Position numbers and translations under genes: made by a program. The notes beneath the pieces are model-generated. The model saw only the letters and a list, made by a program, of their open reading frames with translations. It was not told the origin of the DNA and did not search any database. Source: Tubulanus polymorphus (lineage: Eukaryota; Nemertea; Palaeonemertea; Tubulaniformes; Tubulanidae). From it: a stretch of 64,000 bases of DNA. The stretch covers positions 9,846,485 to 9,910,484 of the forward strand of contig NC_134027.1 of the NCBI RefSeq assembly GCF_964204645.1, given 5' to 3'. Position 1 is the stretch's first letter. Every line of letters begins with the position of its first letter. Of the stretch, positions 12,146 through 28,309 are shown piece after piece.

Positions 12146-12709
12146 GTTGAGGACGCTTTTTACCGAGCAAAATTGATTTTCACGAAAAAATCACAATTTC
12201 TATGGGCGCTGCCATCTTGAATGCCTAAATCAGGGATCCGGAATGTTTGAAACAGATTTGCCTAAAACACGGACATGCGTGCGGTCGACCGTATACTTTC
12301 ATCTCTACCAGTGCCATCAAAACACGGACATGCGTGCGGTCGACCGTATACTTTCATCTTTACCAGTGCCATCAGTTCACTCGACGGCCAATATCGACAG
12401 AATGGCAAAAAGGAGCGAAGTAAATCTCGAAACACTCTGACCGGTTTATTTTCGGAGAGAAATATCGTGAGAGCTCTATCAATCAAATAACAAGATCGTG
12501 TCCAATAAACATAACTGACGTGATCGTGCTGTGGAGCGAGTGATTAAACACACGGTCCCCAGTCACTAATTAATTAATTTTCCATTGGACGAAAAGCCAG
12601 GTAATTAGATCAGCGTGTTGATTAGTTTTTACTGACGATATTTAATCATAGCGAGGAAGAAGTCCCATGTTTTGCGTCAATCTTTACTCATTTCGTCGGG
12701 GTTTCTCGT
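12146..12709. promoter_or_regulatory. Shared head-to-head promoter region, NELFCD and aGPCR
   Basis: The NELFCD start (12145, minus) and the aGPCR start (12710, plus) diverge from this 564-bp interval, so it must hold both 5' UTRs and probably both core promoters. It contains a 55-bp tandem duplication with palindromes (see next entry). I see no convincing TATA box, and assigning promoter elements would be guesswork. Confidence 0.6.
12264..12373. repeat. 55-bp tandem duplication with a palindrome
   Basis: Copies 12264-12318 and 12319-12373 differ by a single C/T in TCATCTCTACC/TCATCTTTACC. Each copy contains the perfect 10-bp palindrome CGGTCGACCG (12282-12291 and 12337-12346). Sitting between two divergent genes, it is a candidate duplicated regulatory element. 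Confidence 0.9.
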
Positions 12710-15700
12710 ATGGGCCAGTTGCCGGGTCTGCTCATGGAAAGGATTAGGAGAGTGTCTTTCTTCATTTTTGTAAGTTTTACTTTTCTTCCCGTATTAAAAT
12801 TTTCTAAACTTTTTCTGAATTATTCTAAAACATTGTAAAATCTTGCGCTTTGGTGCAAGTCTCAAGATACATACAAATTTTTGACCATCTGAAATTAAAA
12901 GTAAAAACAAAAGTTTACTTTTAGAGTAACTTAAACATTTTTGCACTTTAGGCTTGTATTTTGTCTTTGACGCAATGTTCCTCAGGTAAGATTCGAAAAC
13001 TTAAAGTATCACTGTAGTAAATCAGTACACTGCATCGTGTTTTTAAGAGAACAAATCTGCCTGTAATTAAAACAAAACTGCCTTGAATTAAAACTTTTCG
13101 TATTCCAATAACATTATTTTCTGATATAGCAGTGCCTCAAAATTGCGAAGGAGGTACGTGCACGAATGAAGGGACATGGAACTCCACGTCTTGTACGTGT
13201 GCATGCAAAATCGGTTTCATGGGGAAAACATGTAAAGGTAACTGAAATCTATTATGATGAACCCTTATTCAGAGCAATCACACGGAGACGATTTGGCCCG
13301 GGCCAAATTGGCACGAATCAGGCCCTAGTCAAATTAGGCCAGTGCCTAGTTAGAGAGAGAGAGAGCATTAGAACACGTAAACCACTCACTCGATAGTAAA
13401 CAATGCTTACTGCCTTACCTACCGATGAAATATTTTAGCCACCTTCTACACTTTCCCGATTATTGGTATGGCGGCGAGTAGGAGGAGTTAAAAGCCCACA
13501 GAAAGAAGCAATCATCTATCATTGCAGATGAATGTGCAGATCTGAGTAATTCCTGCCACCCAAACTATAGATGCAGCGGATACACGAGCTCTTGGTGTAC
13601 AAAAGACCACCCTTACGTCACCGACGCATGTGTGGCCATGTGCGGACTCTGCTGTAAGTATACAACATCGCATGAGAAATATACATGACGCCCGTTCGAA
13701 TACGTAACCTGGGCTAGTAGTTACACAACCCATTAACTAATAGAATATGCTTGGAATGCGACTGTTTTTTTTCGATGGATCGAAAAAACTCCACTTAAAC
13801 TTAAGTTTGGTCTCAGATGTAAGTCTAACTTTTGTTTGACATTTTATAGTGACACATGCGCAAACCATTGTAAGCTTACTTTGGTATATTCTTTATACCA
13901 TATCTTTTTCAGATTTGAAACCGTATTCTGATGCGTTGGTGTATTTCAATTTCAACGAGTTTGATTCTAACCGAACGGTAAAATCATTTTTGTTAATCTG
14001 TACGGTTCGAAAGTATTTCGCGTAATTATAAACTTCCGCGCGGTCCCTAAAGCGAGGGAACTGAAATTTACCTGTTGAGTAAATCATGAGACTTTCTTAT
14101 TTCAGATACGGAGTATGAACGGAGCAGTTTATAGTGACCCGTTACCGAACGGATTGTCTTTGAAACCAGGGCGCGTATCGAATAAATTGAACTTTCAAGC
14201 AAAACACGGTAGCACATGTGCCGTCTTGGGCAATTATTCAGGTACGTATGATTTTATGCTTATACTCATAAATTTGGTTAGATTTAAGGTCATAGATCAT
14301 TATCTACAATTGACAGGGACCTGTATTAGTGACCCGGGAATATGCGCATCGTCCGGTGTAACGTACGCTTTCTACCTCATTGCGCAACACGACTATCCTC
14401 ACAACAACTACTCGTACAAGTCCGACGCTTATTTCATTAATACAGGTATATCCACGATGAGTTCTCTAGACATAGGTTCTAGACCATTTTGCTGTTAGTG
14501 AAACTAGTCGTGCGTAAATTTTTACAGGGGCCGCCGACACTGGCACCGGGTTTGTCGTCTGGTACGACAAGAATATCGATAAATTCAGGATTCGCGTTGC
14601 CGATCGAGGAATAAGATGTGACGTCATCATGACGTATCATATGGGTTACGACGACGCGGAAATGACCACTGACCAGAAGAATGCACGACACGTTGTCGTA
14701 ACGTGGCGTCAAATTAACGGTCTTTTTTTAATTCACGAGTATAATCTTTTTTCGAATGGGTTTTACTGGGATATTATCATCTTCTTTTGCACGTTATTAT
14801 TTCTAAATTCCACACAAAAATAATCTTGTTTTGTAACAAATTTTCAGAAGTATATTTTCGATATTGTTTTCATAGGAATTTCCGTGTTTTTGAATGGTCA
14901 AGTAAAGAAGACAAACACAGAATGCATCAATGAAACGCGATCAATAGTCAACACGCACCTATATGTCGGTTGCAAAAATGATGCCAAGTCAGTGTCGATT
15001 ATATATGGCCAAAGAGGATGTGCCTTTGATGATGTTATTAGGTATCATATATATCTAAATTACAGTGTCATTGGGCCTTATGCCGGCAGTATAGATGAAC
15101 TAGCAATTTGGGACCGCATTCTCAGTCATTTGGAAATACTTGAAATCTACAACCTTAACTTTCCTAATGGTGAGTCATTTCAATTCGTGGAACATAATTT
15201 GGCTTTGTAACATTGAAGATTCTATTCCCTGAAGTTGAATAATCCTTTTCGTTTATTTGTGTTACGTAATACGGCAGAGTATATGGGAATACGTTTTTTC
15301 GAAGGTTTATATTTCCATAGTCATTATCAAGCCTCTATTTTGCAAAATATTCCATATATAAGTGAAACCAACAATATTTCAATGTATTCATTCAACAAGG
15401 AACGACGGGAATATGTGGGGCGCCGCCCATTCCTACGACTTCTGTCGATGCAGAGTCGACCAGTCGTACAGCTGCGACGCCTATCAGTGCAGCTTCCATT
15501 AAGATTCCAACCAAACGAGATTCGGAAAGTTTCGATTCAGCCATCAAATCGCTATCAAATATTCACGAGAAGCTTAAAGACCCTGAAGTCGACGTACTCA
15601 AAGTTGCGAAACTGGTGGAATTATTGAAGGAATCGAAACCATTCAACACTCTCAATGATCAACAAGTTATCGACGTTACGGATGTAAGACGCAAACTGGA

Positions 15701-18700
15701 AATATCACCGAAAATACATACACGTCTCCATTGTAATGATGAATCAATTGATTAGCATTTTAGCATTTGTAATATTACCCGAAAGATTTTCTGGATTTTA
15801 GGTTATCAGTGGTGTGATGAATGATGCTCAACAGTCCACCGTTCTTAAATCATGGAACAAAACTGTCGAGGTCAGTCACGATCTTTTATTCAGTTCCTTA
15901 ATCCATCTGTACCTTGTATTGATAAATACCTTTGATTTTAAAGTACCATTTTTCCCATCTCACAGACGAGAGTGGCGGCAGCGCAAACGGTATACTCATT
16001 AGACGAGATAGTAACGCAAGCCTCATCCAGACTTGTCGAAATTGGTCACCAAATCAACACTACACTAGAATTCGTACAACCGCACGCAGGTCTATTAATT
16101 CTATGTCAACGAAATTCATATTTTGATTTGGTTTGAGCATTACCTATCTTTTTAAGAACATGCATGGTTTATCTTTTCGTTTATTTTTCGACAAATAGAA
16201 GTAAATATCAAGATGATGAACCGACGAAATGTTCCTGTCAAACTTCCGGAAAGCGGTAATGTTACTGGATCAGTATCATTATTGTCTTATAATGATGTTG
16301 AAAGTGATCCCTTAGCAGTCGCTACTACGACCTATAAGTCTATCCAATCCGTATTACCAAATGAAATCGAGAATATCTCACAGTAAGTCAATGAAATTGA
16401 CTGATTTAAATTTGTTTCGAATACTTTAAATTATAATTGCATATGTGTTCGATGTATTTTAGCATCATTGGTAGCAACATTATTGGAGTATCTATTGTTT
16501 CTAATAATACTGGACTAAACCAATTAAAAGTTGACATAGAATTTCCTATTCCCGGTTGTGAAGCTGAGCCTAAATGTGTCTTTTTACAAAAGGAAAAGAG
16601 CAATAAAAGGTGAACTCAAACATAGAAAATATAAATCTTTGATCATTTCAATAATCAATACTGTATCATTTCAAATCATCAAAATTCGTCTGTTATTCTA
16701 AAATCAATGCAGTTCAGAAGGCGACGTAATACGATGGTCTGGTGACGGCTGCTCATTGGTTGATTTCGTTAACGACAGCGGTTTGATCAAAATGGTAAAA
16801 TGTCGATGTAACCACACGACAAACTTCGCAGTACTTCTGCAAGTGAAGAGCGTTAAGGTAAATCTCTAGTCCTGATTTTTGCCCTCAAAATAAATCGGTC
16901 GTTGTAATAAAGTTTCTCGGTATTTATCATTTCACGAGCATAATTTTCACACCTCATTCCTCATTCAAACGATTGAAAAAAGCCTCACGTGAAAATATTA
17001 TTGTCATGTTTCAAGTTATCGAGTAAAGACACGAAGGCCCTTGAGATCATCACCTACATCGGCTGTACGTTATCCATCCTGGGGACGACGCTGACGATTC
17101 TGACATTCATATTTCTCCGGTAAAGCAAATGAATAACTTCATTCAGTTAACAGTGCATAGATCCTGAACTTAAGAAAAGAGGTTATATAAGATATAGAAA
17201 TATGGAGTAGTTGTCGGGAATGAGATTTCAAAAAAAAATGTAATTTCACAAGTTTATAATTCTAGGATGTATACGGATAGAGTGTTAGTTCACGTAAACT
17301 TAGCCCTTGCCATATTGTTCTCGCAAACTCTTCTTCTTGCGGGAAGCGGTGTTCAACGAAATACGGTCAGTATAATCGAAATGACAGTATCAACGAATAA
17401 GTCTTGAAATGAATTTAAAAATAGAAAATTTATAAAAAAATTTATTGAAATCAAATTTGATATAATGTGTTGTCGTCATTGTTTCTATATTTTGTTGAAC
17501 AGATGCATTTTGCACTTTCTGTGGTTAACGAATAGACTCATTATATCTAAACAAAGAATATATGGGAAATACCGCACTATTAATATCTCCACCGAAATAC
17601 CATATTGGTTTTATGATAAAAAAGTGCTTATCCCTTTTTAAGAGTGGATGTGTTGCTGTGACCGTTTTGCTGTTCTATTTTTACCTGTCCTCATTTTCCT
17701 GGATGCTTATCGAGGGAATACATATCTACTTACAAGTCATCGTTGTGTTCGCGTCGGAGACGAAAATGAAACTCTACTATATATGTGGATGGGGTAAATG
17801 AAAAAAATAATAGGCACCTACGCGATACTTTGTCGTGAATTCTGGGCTCACGACTGTTCGTTTTTTTTTTCAGGTTTGCCGTTGCTAGTTGTCGCGGTCG
17901 CTGGCGGTTTATTCCACGATACGATCGGAACGCATGAAGTGTAAGTAATGTTTAACGATACATCCAAACGACACTATACTTTCTTCAAGAAGCCAACTCG
18001 AAAGAGGAATTGATTTTTTATGAGTATTTCTGATGGAAATCAAACAAATTTAAGTATCTTTGCTCAGGTGTTGGTTATCACCGAATGACAACTCAATCTG
18101 GGCGTTCGCCGTTCCGGCTCTTACTATCGTTTTCGTAAGTCTATCTTTCAGAAATGTCCACATTTCTGTGACGTGATCAGATTTTAGAACTATAAAATCT
18201 TTCTGATTGTAAAAAATACCAATCATCATCGACAGAAATTGACGCACAATCAAATCGATGTATTTTGCAGATAAATTTGGTGATTCTGTTCAGAGTTATG
18301 TACGTCATCGTCGTTTTGAGTGTAACGAAAGAAGATAGCAAGATGACTAGCGCCGTGTAAGTGGCGTATCATGGCCAAATATCTGACCTTCCAGTTTGGA
18401 ATCCTATAACCATCATAGTTTGAAGAAATGTCGTTTTTCGAAGATCTGGATCTGAAGTTAATGTTTGAATCAATCTTAACCAATCGTATATCGTGTTCTG
18501 TCCGTGTAGGAATAATTCGCAATAGTCTTCTGCCTAGTACACAGTTTCAAAATATCTTTATGTAACTTTTTTTGTAGGCAAGCTGCAAAAGCGTCATTAG
18601 TTCTCCTACCGGTCTTGGGTACGACGTGGATATTTGGCGTACTGGCGTTCTCTGAGAAGACGGTCGTCTTTCAGTACGTGTTCGCCTTGACGAATTCTCT

Positions 18701-19946
18701 TCAAGGACTTCTTTTGTTCGTTTGTCACTGCTTGATCAACACGGAGGTAGGCTTTAAAGGAAACCGAAACCGAAAAATAACAGTTTGACCATACCCTTGG
18801 ACTATACGATTCAGTAATACAAATCAGCTAATTCAACCATATTCGATATACCGTGGCTGTATTTAAGGGCTGGTCTCGGGGTACGGACCACTGCCTTCCC
18901 ATTGAGGTTGCCTTTTTCATCAAGACAAAGATCGTTAAAACCTGTAAATTTGACGCTCATCCTTTCGGAAATTGCATATCCATAGATGTATATATTTCTT
19001 AAAAGATATCTAATACCGTGTGAGGGACACCGGTGGACTATGGCATGGCGGCTTTATCTATAAAAACTACTTTCTTCCTTCTGGACCCTGCCTTCCAAAT
19101 TTCATCCGCCCGTTGAATACATGATACGCACCATCTACTTTGATATATGCTTTTCCATTGTCTTGGGTAGAGAGTTCAAATAGTTGCAAAAACAGTAGAA
19201 ATCTCATTTTCTAATGAGTATATACTACTTAAAAACTAATAAACATAATTGAAAAAGGTAAAAAGTATATAATACCACATAGAGATGTCTATTGATCCTG
19301 AAAAATTCAAAAATTTAGATTCAAATTTGTAAGAATCACGAATTTTTGATCGGGATGAGCAATAATTCAAGTTGAATTTTCGGGAAGACGATATCGATGT
19401 TTATAACTTCACCAGCGCGCATTGTTGTATTAGATTTTTAAATGAGTAATCATAAAAAAGTTTAATATCAGTTGAGTTCATCGATATTTTTACTTTGTTT
19501 CTATCCTAATGCAATCCAGAGATATGAACGAAATGAAAAAATTAAACGGGGGAAAATAGAGACAAAGAATTCAACAATGCGGACCCGGTGGGTACCCAAA
19601 AAAATGGCGCCTGGAAACTGTAAAAAGGCTTATTCAAGCGAACGTTTTCGGAAGTTACATTTTCCCATTTATACTCATTAGAAAATAAGATTTTTACTGC
19701 TTTTCTTCTATGGATTTTCAACTTTTCCATTGTTTATCGTCGAAAAATTTCCATTGGTTCCAGGCACCACAACTGCGGATAGACAAGCAGTAATTCTCAA
19801 ACGAATTTTATTTGCAGGTGCGCGAGGTTTTCTATCGTCGGAAATCGGCGTGGGAATCAAGCCACGGTACAATGAGCAGTCGAGTGGAACCGAGTGAGAA
19901 TCGTTCAACGCCCAACGCAAGAAATAATACGACAGGGACAGGTTGA
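12710..19946 (+). CDS. Adhesion G-protein-coupled receptor (EGF-ShKT-LamG-GAIN/GPS-7TM)
   Basis: 23 exons: 12710-12769, 12952-12985, 13130-13237, 13528-13653, 13913-13977, 14106-14241, 14317-14445, 14528-14719, 14876-15169, 15400-15683, 15802-15870, 15966-16089, 16199-16382, 16463-16609, 16713-16857, 16983-17119, 17266-17365, 17643-17793, 17874-17940, 18068-18134, 18271-18356, 18578-18746, 19818-19946. They total 3003 nt (1000 residues). Order: signal peptide (1-31); EGF-like (GGTC...[14 protein letters not shown], to ~67); ShKT six-Cys domain (~68-109); LamG/pentraxin-like fold (~110-381, ends [11 protein letters not shown]); GAIN (~382-650); GPS (W...C...CRCNHTTNF, cleavage expected between the two Thr, ~686/687); 7TM (~700-958, with [26 protein letters not shown]); short Ser/Asn tail. 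The LamG-GAIN order resembles ADGRD receptors, but the EGF and ShKT modules do not, so I give no symbol. Ligand unknown. The donor after exon 8 (GTCTTT) is weak. Confidence 0.93.
13274..13406 (-). mobile_element. Dispersed 'GATTTGGCC' element, copy in aGPCR intron 3
   Basis: GCAATCACACGGAGACGATT through a GA-rich tract to AGTAAACAATGCTTA is the reverse complement of the right part of the copy at 59398-59670 and also matches 50214-50432. It appears truncated. The shared ends (GCGATCACA / TGTGATCGC) suggest short terminal inverted repeats. Confidence 0.7.
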
Positions 19947-20052
19947 AGATTGAGACGCACGGAACGTCTTATCGTGTCCTGACACGTAGCATTCTACTTT
20001 CTACGTTGCATACACATTATAATTCATACTTGTATGCCTGTAATATCTGCGA

Positions 20053-20058
20053 AATAAA
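20053..20058 (+). terminator. Poly(A) signal AATAAA for the aGPCR gene
   Basis: AATAAA about 107 nt after the stop codon at 19944-19946. Confidence 0.6.
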
Positions 20059-20544
20059 TTGAAAATGTTTTGACGATGATCGAATCGCGAGACATCGCTT
20101 TACACTTGTTTATTTGGGTCATATCGTGAGTTCGATTAACTCTTTAGGGTTCAAATAAATTCATTTTCAAATATCCAACTGTTAAGTCTGTTCTAACCAA
20201 TACTATGGCATAAGATTTTGGCAAGCTGTGAGTGAATGTTTTTTAAATGTTAGTATTGTGTATACATGTGTAGGGGCGAATCTAGGAAAATCGGGACGCC
20301 GAGGTCCAGAAGAAAAGAGGAGGCATGTTTCAGATAAAGCAGCCATGTCATTTGCTACTAGCGGGCCCACCTATGTGGTAGATACTTTTTAAGACATAAA
20401 TCCGAAAATAAGCAATTTCCGAACCATCGTTGAAATATAAATAGGGCAACCTCAACGAAGTAAGAAAGTTTGTAATATTGCCCAGAACACGCGATGACCC
20501 GAGGCAATCGACTCTGCAGTAATAAACGGAGTTGACATTACCGT

Positions 20545-20547
<3 letters not shown>

Positions 20548-20623
<76 letters not shown>
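20548..20623. repeat. (TA)n microsatellite
   Basis: About 38 uninterrupted TA units. Confidence 0.97.
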
Positions 20624-20625
<2 letters not shown>

Positions 20626-21657
20626 AGATTACGTGGGATTTATCGGTGAAAAAAATTAATTCAAAATATTTCATGCAATTTCTATGCTGTCATAGCGTAG
20701 AATTTTCTGTTACCCAGGTATATTTTTCCATTGCTTAGGACACAATGACAATAGCATGGACAACAGAGTTCCCGTTTAAATGCTTAATCGTTAACATATG
20801 GTGGCCAGATGATTGTCGATAGTCGATTTACGTTCATCATTTCGCATTTTTCATATATACGATACGAAAGTCCGTACTTTTGCCCGAATCAAAATGCTTT
20901 ATTAGTGTACTTCAAACATCACTAACCTAACATTTTCTTGGATAACGACCGATGAATTGTATGAACTACTGTTAAAACCTTTTCGGTATCTGGGAAATCA
21001 AAATAAAGAAATGTTATCGTACCTTGCTTTCGCTTAACCTTCTCTTAAATAGAAATATGTTAGAATTGATAAAACGAAAACAGTGACTAAATATCAAGAA
21101 CTACATCACAAAACGTAACAAATCACCATTTATATTACCTACGATGAGTCTCGTCAGACGTTGCTTGGTTGCACAATTGCTCGATTCAAATATTGAACCT
21201 TAATTAGGCCTATATGAGAGAATTGTTGAAATTGAAAATGATCACTCATCTTTTCCCGATGATAGCCACTCGGAATCATATTCCAGTCAATTGAATCGAA
21301 AGTGCAACAGGTGGTCAAATCTAAAATCATTTTCAACAGTAAATGTTGTTTGTCTAGCTTCTACCTACTCATCTCTGAAAATTTTAGTTTTCCAGTAACT
21401 TGAATCCGAGGCGCAACAGGTGATGAAATACGAAAAGCAATAGCAAGTATTATTCGTATATTCGTATATTTAAATATTCACACAGGGATGTTTCTACATT
21501 TATGTGATTAAGATATAGTCCCAACTCAATAATTAGAATATAATTATGATATATGATTTTAAGAAATAGATTTGCTAAAACCCTTTGGGTGACGATAAAA
21601 TGGGTGTATGAATATGTAGCCTACAACGAGACGGGTAGTACTTAATAGGTTAACTAC

Positions 21658-21663
21658 TTTATT
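21658..21663 (-). terminator. Poly(A) signal AATAAA for inositol monophosphatase
   Basis: TTTATT on the plus strand, about 190 nt beyond the stop at 21853. Confidence 0.5.
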
Positions 21664-21852
21664 TGAGGTACGCGCTACTACTTGTCTCGTTAAGTATGTA
21701 TTCAACCCCAGTTTATCACGGCTCTGATACGAATCTTAATATAAATATGTAAAATCTGAAACCTTGCTATGATAAGTTATCTAGTAATTGTCCAATAGAT
21801 GCACGATGAAGTGTATTTTACGATTTTGTGGCCATCGTTGCACCAGGTATCA

Positions 21853-23943
21853 TTACTCGCATGTAAGCGGACGAACTGAACAATCGTCCCTTTCGAAATG
21901 TATCAATTCAATAGATGACATGATTCGTTCTGCCACTTTTTCATCAGAAGCGCATACCACGTGCCGCGACATCAGATCGAATGGCTCCCCTACAAAATTC
22001 AACGTTTTATACAACGAGTGCTTCTCGGCCATTGGCTCGTCTTAGCCGGGGATACGATCGAATCCTATCCAATGCTCACCGTTTGCACCCAAAACGATTC
22101 CTCCGGATTCTTCGACGATTAGGTGCCCGGCAGCGACATCCCAACAATGCAATCCGAACTCAACGTATCCGTCTGCCACGCCCCTAGCCACGTAACACAT
22201 AGACACAACAGCAGAACCAACACATCTCAAACTGAAAACATCCAAAACCATTTAAATCATCAAATCCGAATTTGAAATAATCATTTTACTAACGCTCTAT
22301 TCTATCGCTTACCCCCTCGATACAGCGGAAAGATTTTCGAAATTTCTCATTTTTGTTCGGAACACGTCAGGGCGTTTGGACAGTGGGCAACCTACTTCGT
22401 TCAGGATAAGACAATCCTTAATATCTGAATACAGAGAAATAGTAGAAAATTTATTATTAGGTATGTAAATACAATTGACGTCAACTTCTATGTTTGAGGA
22501 ATCGTATGTCGAAAAGGTTGAGAAAATCATTTCATTGAAAACAAATTTTATCGAAAACTGTGTAGCTCAATAAATATGTTTTCCTTTGCCCCCATCCAGT
22601 TACTAATCGCGATACAGACTGGAATATCTTTAAATTTTAATATATGTACAAATATGCCGACCATGGAAAATCTTTTGGTTAGTTGCAGACGACAATTCGT
22701 TGGTGACGTCGCAGAAAATCAACCCGTCACTGACCTTTGTTTCCCGATACGTGAATACGTTCGCCATTCAGAAAAGCGCCCTCCCCGCGCCGTGCTGTGT
22801 ACAGACTATTGGTTTTCGGGATGAACACAACTCCGAAAACTGCCTAAAAGTATCCGTAGTATGCTAGCAACGTAATATCCTTCAAAATTCATTACGTAAA
22901 CAGAATAGCGAGAAAACATACTTTCCTTCGATTAAAGAAGCCGATCGATATGCAAAACTCCGGAAAACTAGTGATTAAAAAGACAAAGGGTATACATAAG
23001 TAACAAATAATGACACGATATAAAATAGCATAAGTCATGGTCGTTCACAATTATGTATAGATAGTTATGTTGAAAGGAGATTTCTTATCGGTATTTTGAA
23101 AACAATGAGAATATCCAGAAAATTAAATGAATATTCATTGAATACAGCCGGCTCCTTGGCATTCAAGTTCTAACACGATAATAAGAATAGCGAGAATAAT
23201 TATTTTCTGAATGAATGAATTCTCGATTTAAGAATTATTTTAATTTGTACATAGTGAGTTTTTATCTTATTATCCGTTCACCACGTTTGAGTGTGGTTAT
23301 TCCTGTACTCTAACACAATGTTCTTTTTTAAATGACCTTATCTCATCCATTCAGTACCCGTGAATGAAGTTTGTGGTGCCATCAATTGGGTCTACAATCC
23401 ACGTCGGTTCGTCTGTCAGTGTTCGTTGTCCGTCTGTTTCCTCGCCTATGAATCTGTGCGTGGAAAAGAAATCAAATCAATCGATCGTCCATGTTTAAAA
23501 CGAAACGCTAAATAAAACCTGACGCACATAACACTTGATATGACAAGAAATATGTATGCAATTTACTTGCCGATGATCTGGAAAATATTGCGCTATCTTA
23601 TCCTTGACGTATTTTTCGATTTTAAGATCCACTTCGGTAACCAACCCAGCGTCGGCTGCGTGTTCTTTTGTGTTTATAGATGCACCATTTATTTTGGCAA
23701 GCATCATCTGAAATCATACGAAGAGACAACAAATTGCTTAACATTAAAATGAAGATGAACGACGGAACGCACGCTAAATCTCGATTTTAGAGAGTTGAGA
23801 AAGCTCGGATGGAATGCGAGGACGCAGCCGCGATATATTGCCAAATCACCACGCACTTATTGGCTAACTTCCATTTAGACATATTTCACCTTGCCACATT
23901 CCTGGGCCATACCCACGGCCAAAACGTACGATTCCTCAAACAT
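21853..23943 (-). CDS. IMPA1: Inositol monophosphatase
   Basis: Eight exons: 23943-23890, 23707-23571, 23453-23358, 22967-22922, 22843-22735, 22424-22313, 22231-22080, 21989-21853. They total 843 nt (280 residues, against about 277 in human IMPA1). The Mg-dependent lithium-sensitive phosphatase motifs are present: [62 protein letters not shown] and [17 protein letters not shown]. The metal-liganding Glu and Asp residues of GEE, DPIDGT and WD are all retained. It hydrolyses inositol monophosphates to free inositol in the cytosol, feeding phosphoinositide resynthesis. Intron 2 uses a GC donor (CG|GCAAGT), required by phase because the nearby GT would break the frame. Whether it is the IMPA1 or IMPA2 orthologue, or precedes that split, cannot be judged. 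Head-to-head with PSMA7. Confidence 0.95.
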
Positions 23944-28076
<4,133 letters not shown>

Positions 28077-28303
28077 GTCGTGCATATGACCATTCGCTTG
28101 TTCATTCAAAGACTATGTTATGATCTCTAGGGATCATGTGACTGCTAATAGTAGACATTTTCTATGGGTCATCATGTTGAAATGTTTGTTGCTGTTGTCA
28201 AAGAAGAATTCAGCGCATTACAGCACAATGTTTGATTTCATACCGGATGTGCTCTGTCTACTTGTTATCACTACTGTAATATTTGCTTTTGTAAAAAGAT
28301 ACG

Positions 28304-28309
28304 AATAAA
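28304..28309 (+). terminator. Poly(A) signal AATAAA for PSMA7
   Basis: AATAAA about 230 nt after the stop codon. Confidence 0.6.

Larger units (their letters stand above)
20059..21852. other. Intergenic, convergent gene ends
   Basis: Lies between the 3' ends of the aGPCR (+) and IMPase (-) genes. It holds a TA microsatellite and otherwise no recognisable gene. Bases 21658-21852 are likely IMPase 3' UTR. Confidence 0.5.

Noticed and set aside
15048-15071. 24-nt GTATCA...TTACAG inside aGPCR exon 9, as an intron
   Set aside because: Far too short; reads in frame (YHIYLNYS) within the LamG domain.
20348-20738. Open frames of 108 and 68 codons with IYIYIY runs
   Set aside because: Translation of the TA microsatellite.
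22576-22824. 82-codon plus-strand frame
   Set aside because: Antisense to IMPase exon 22843-22735.
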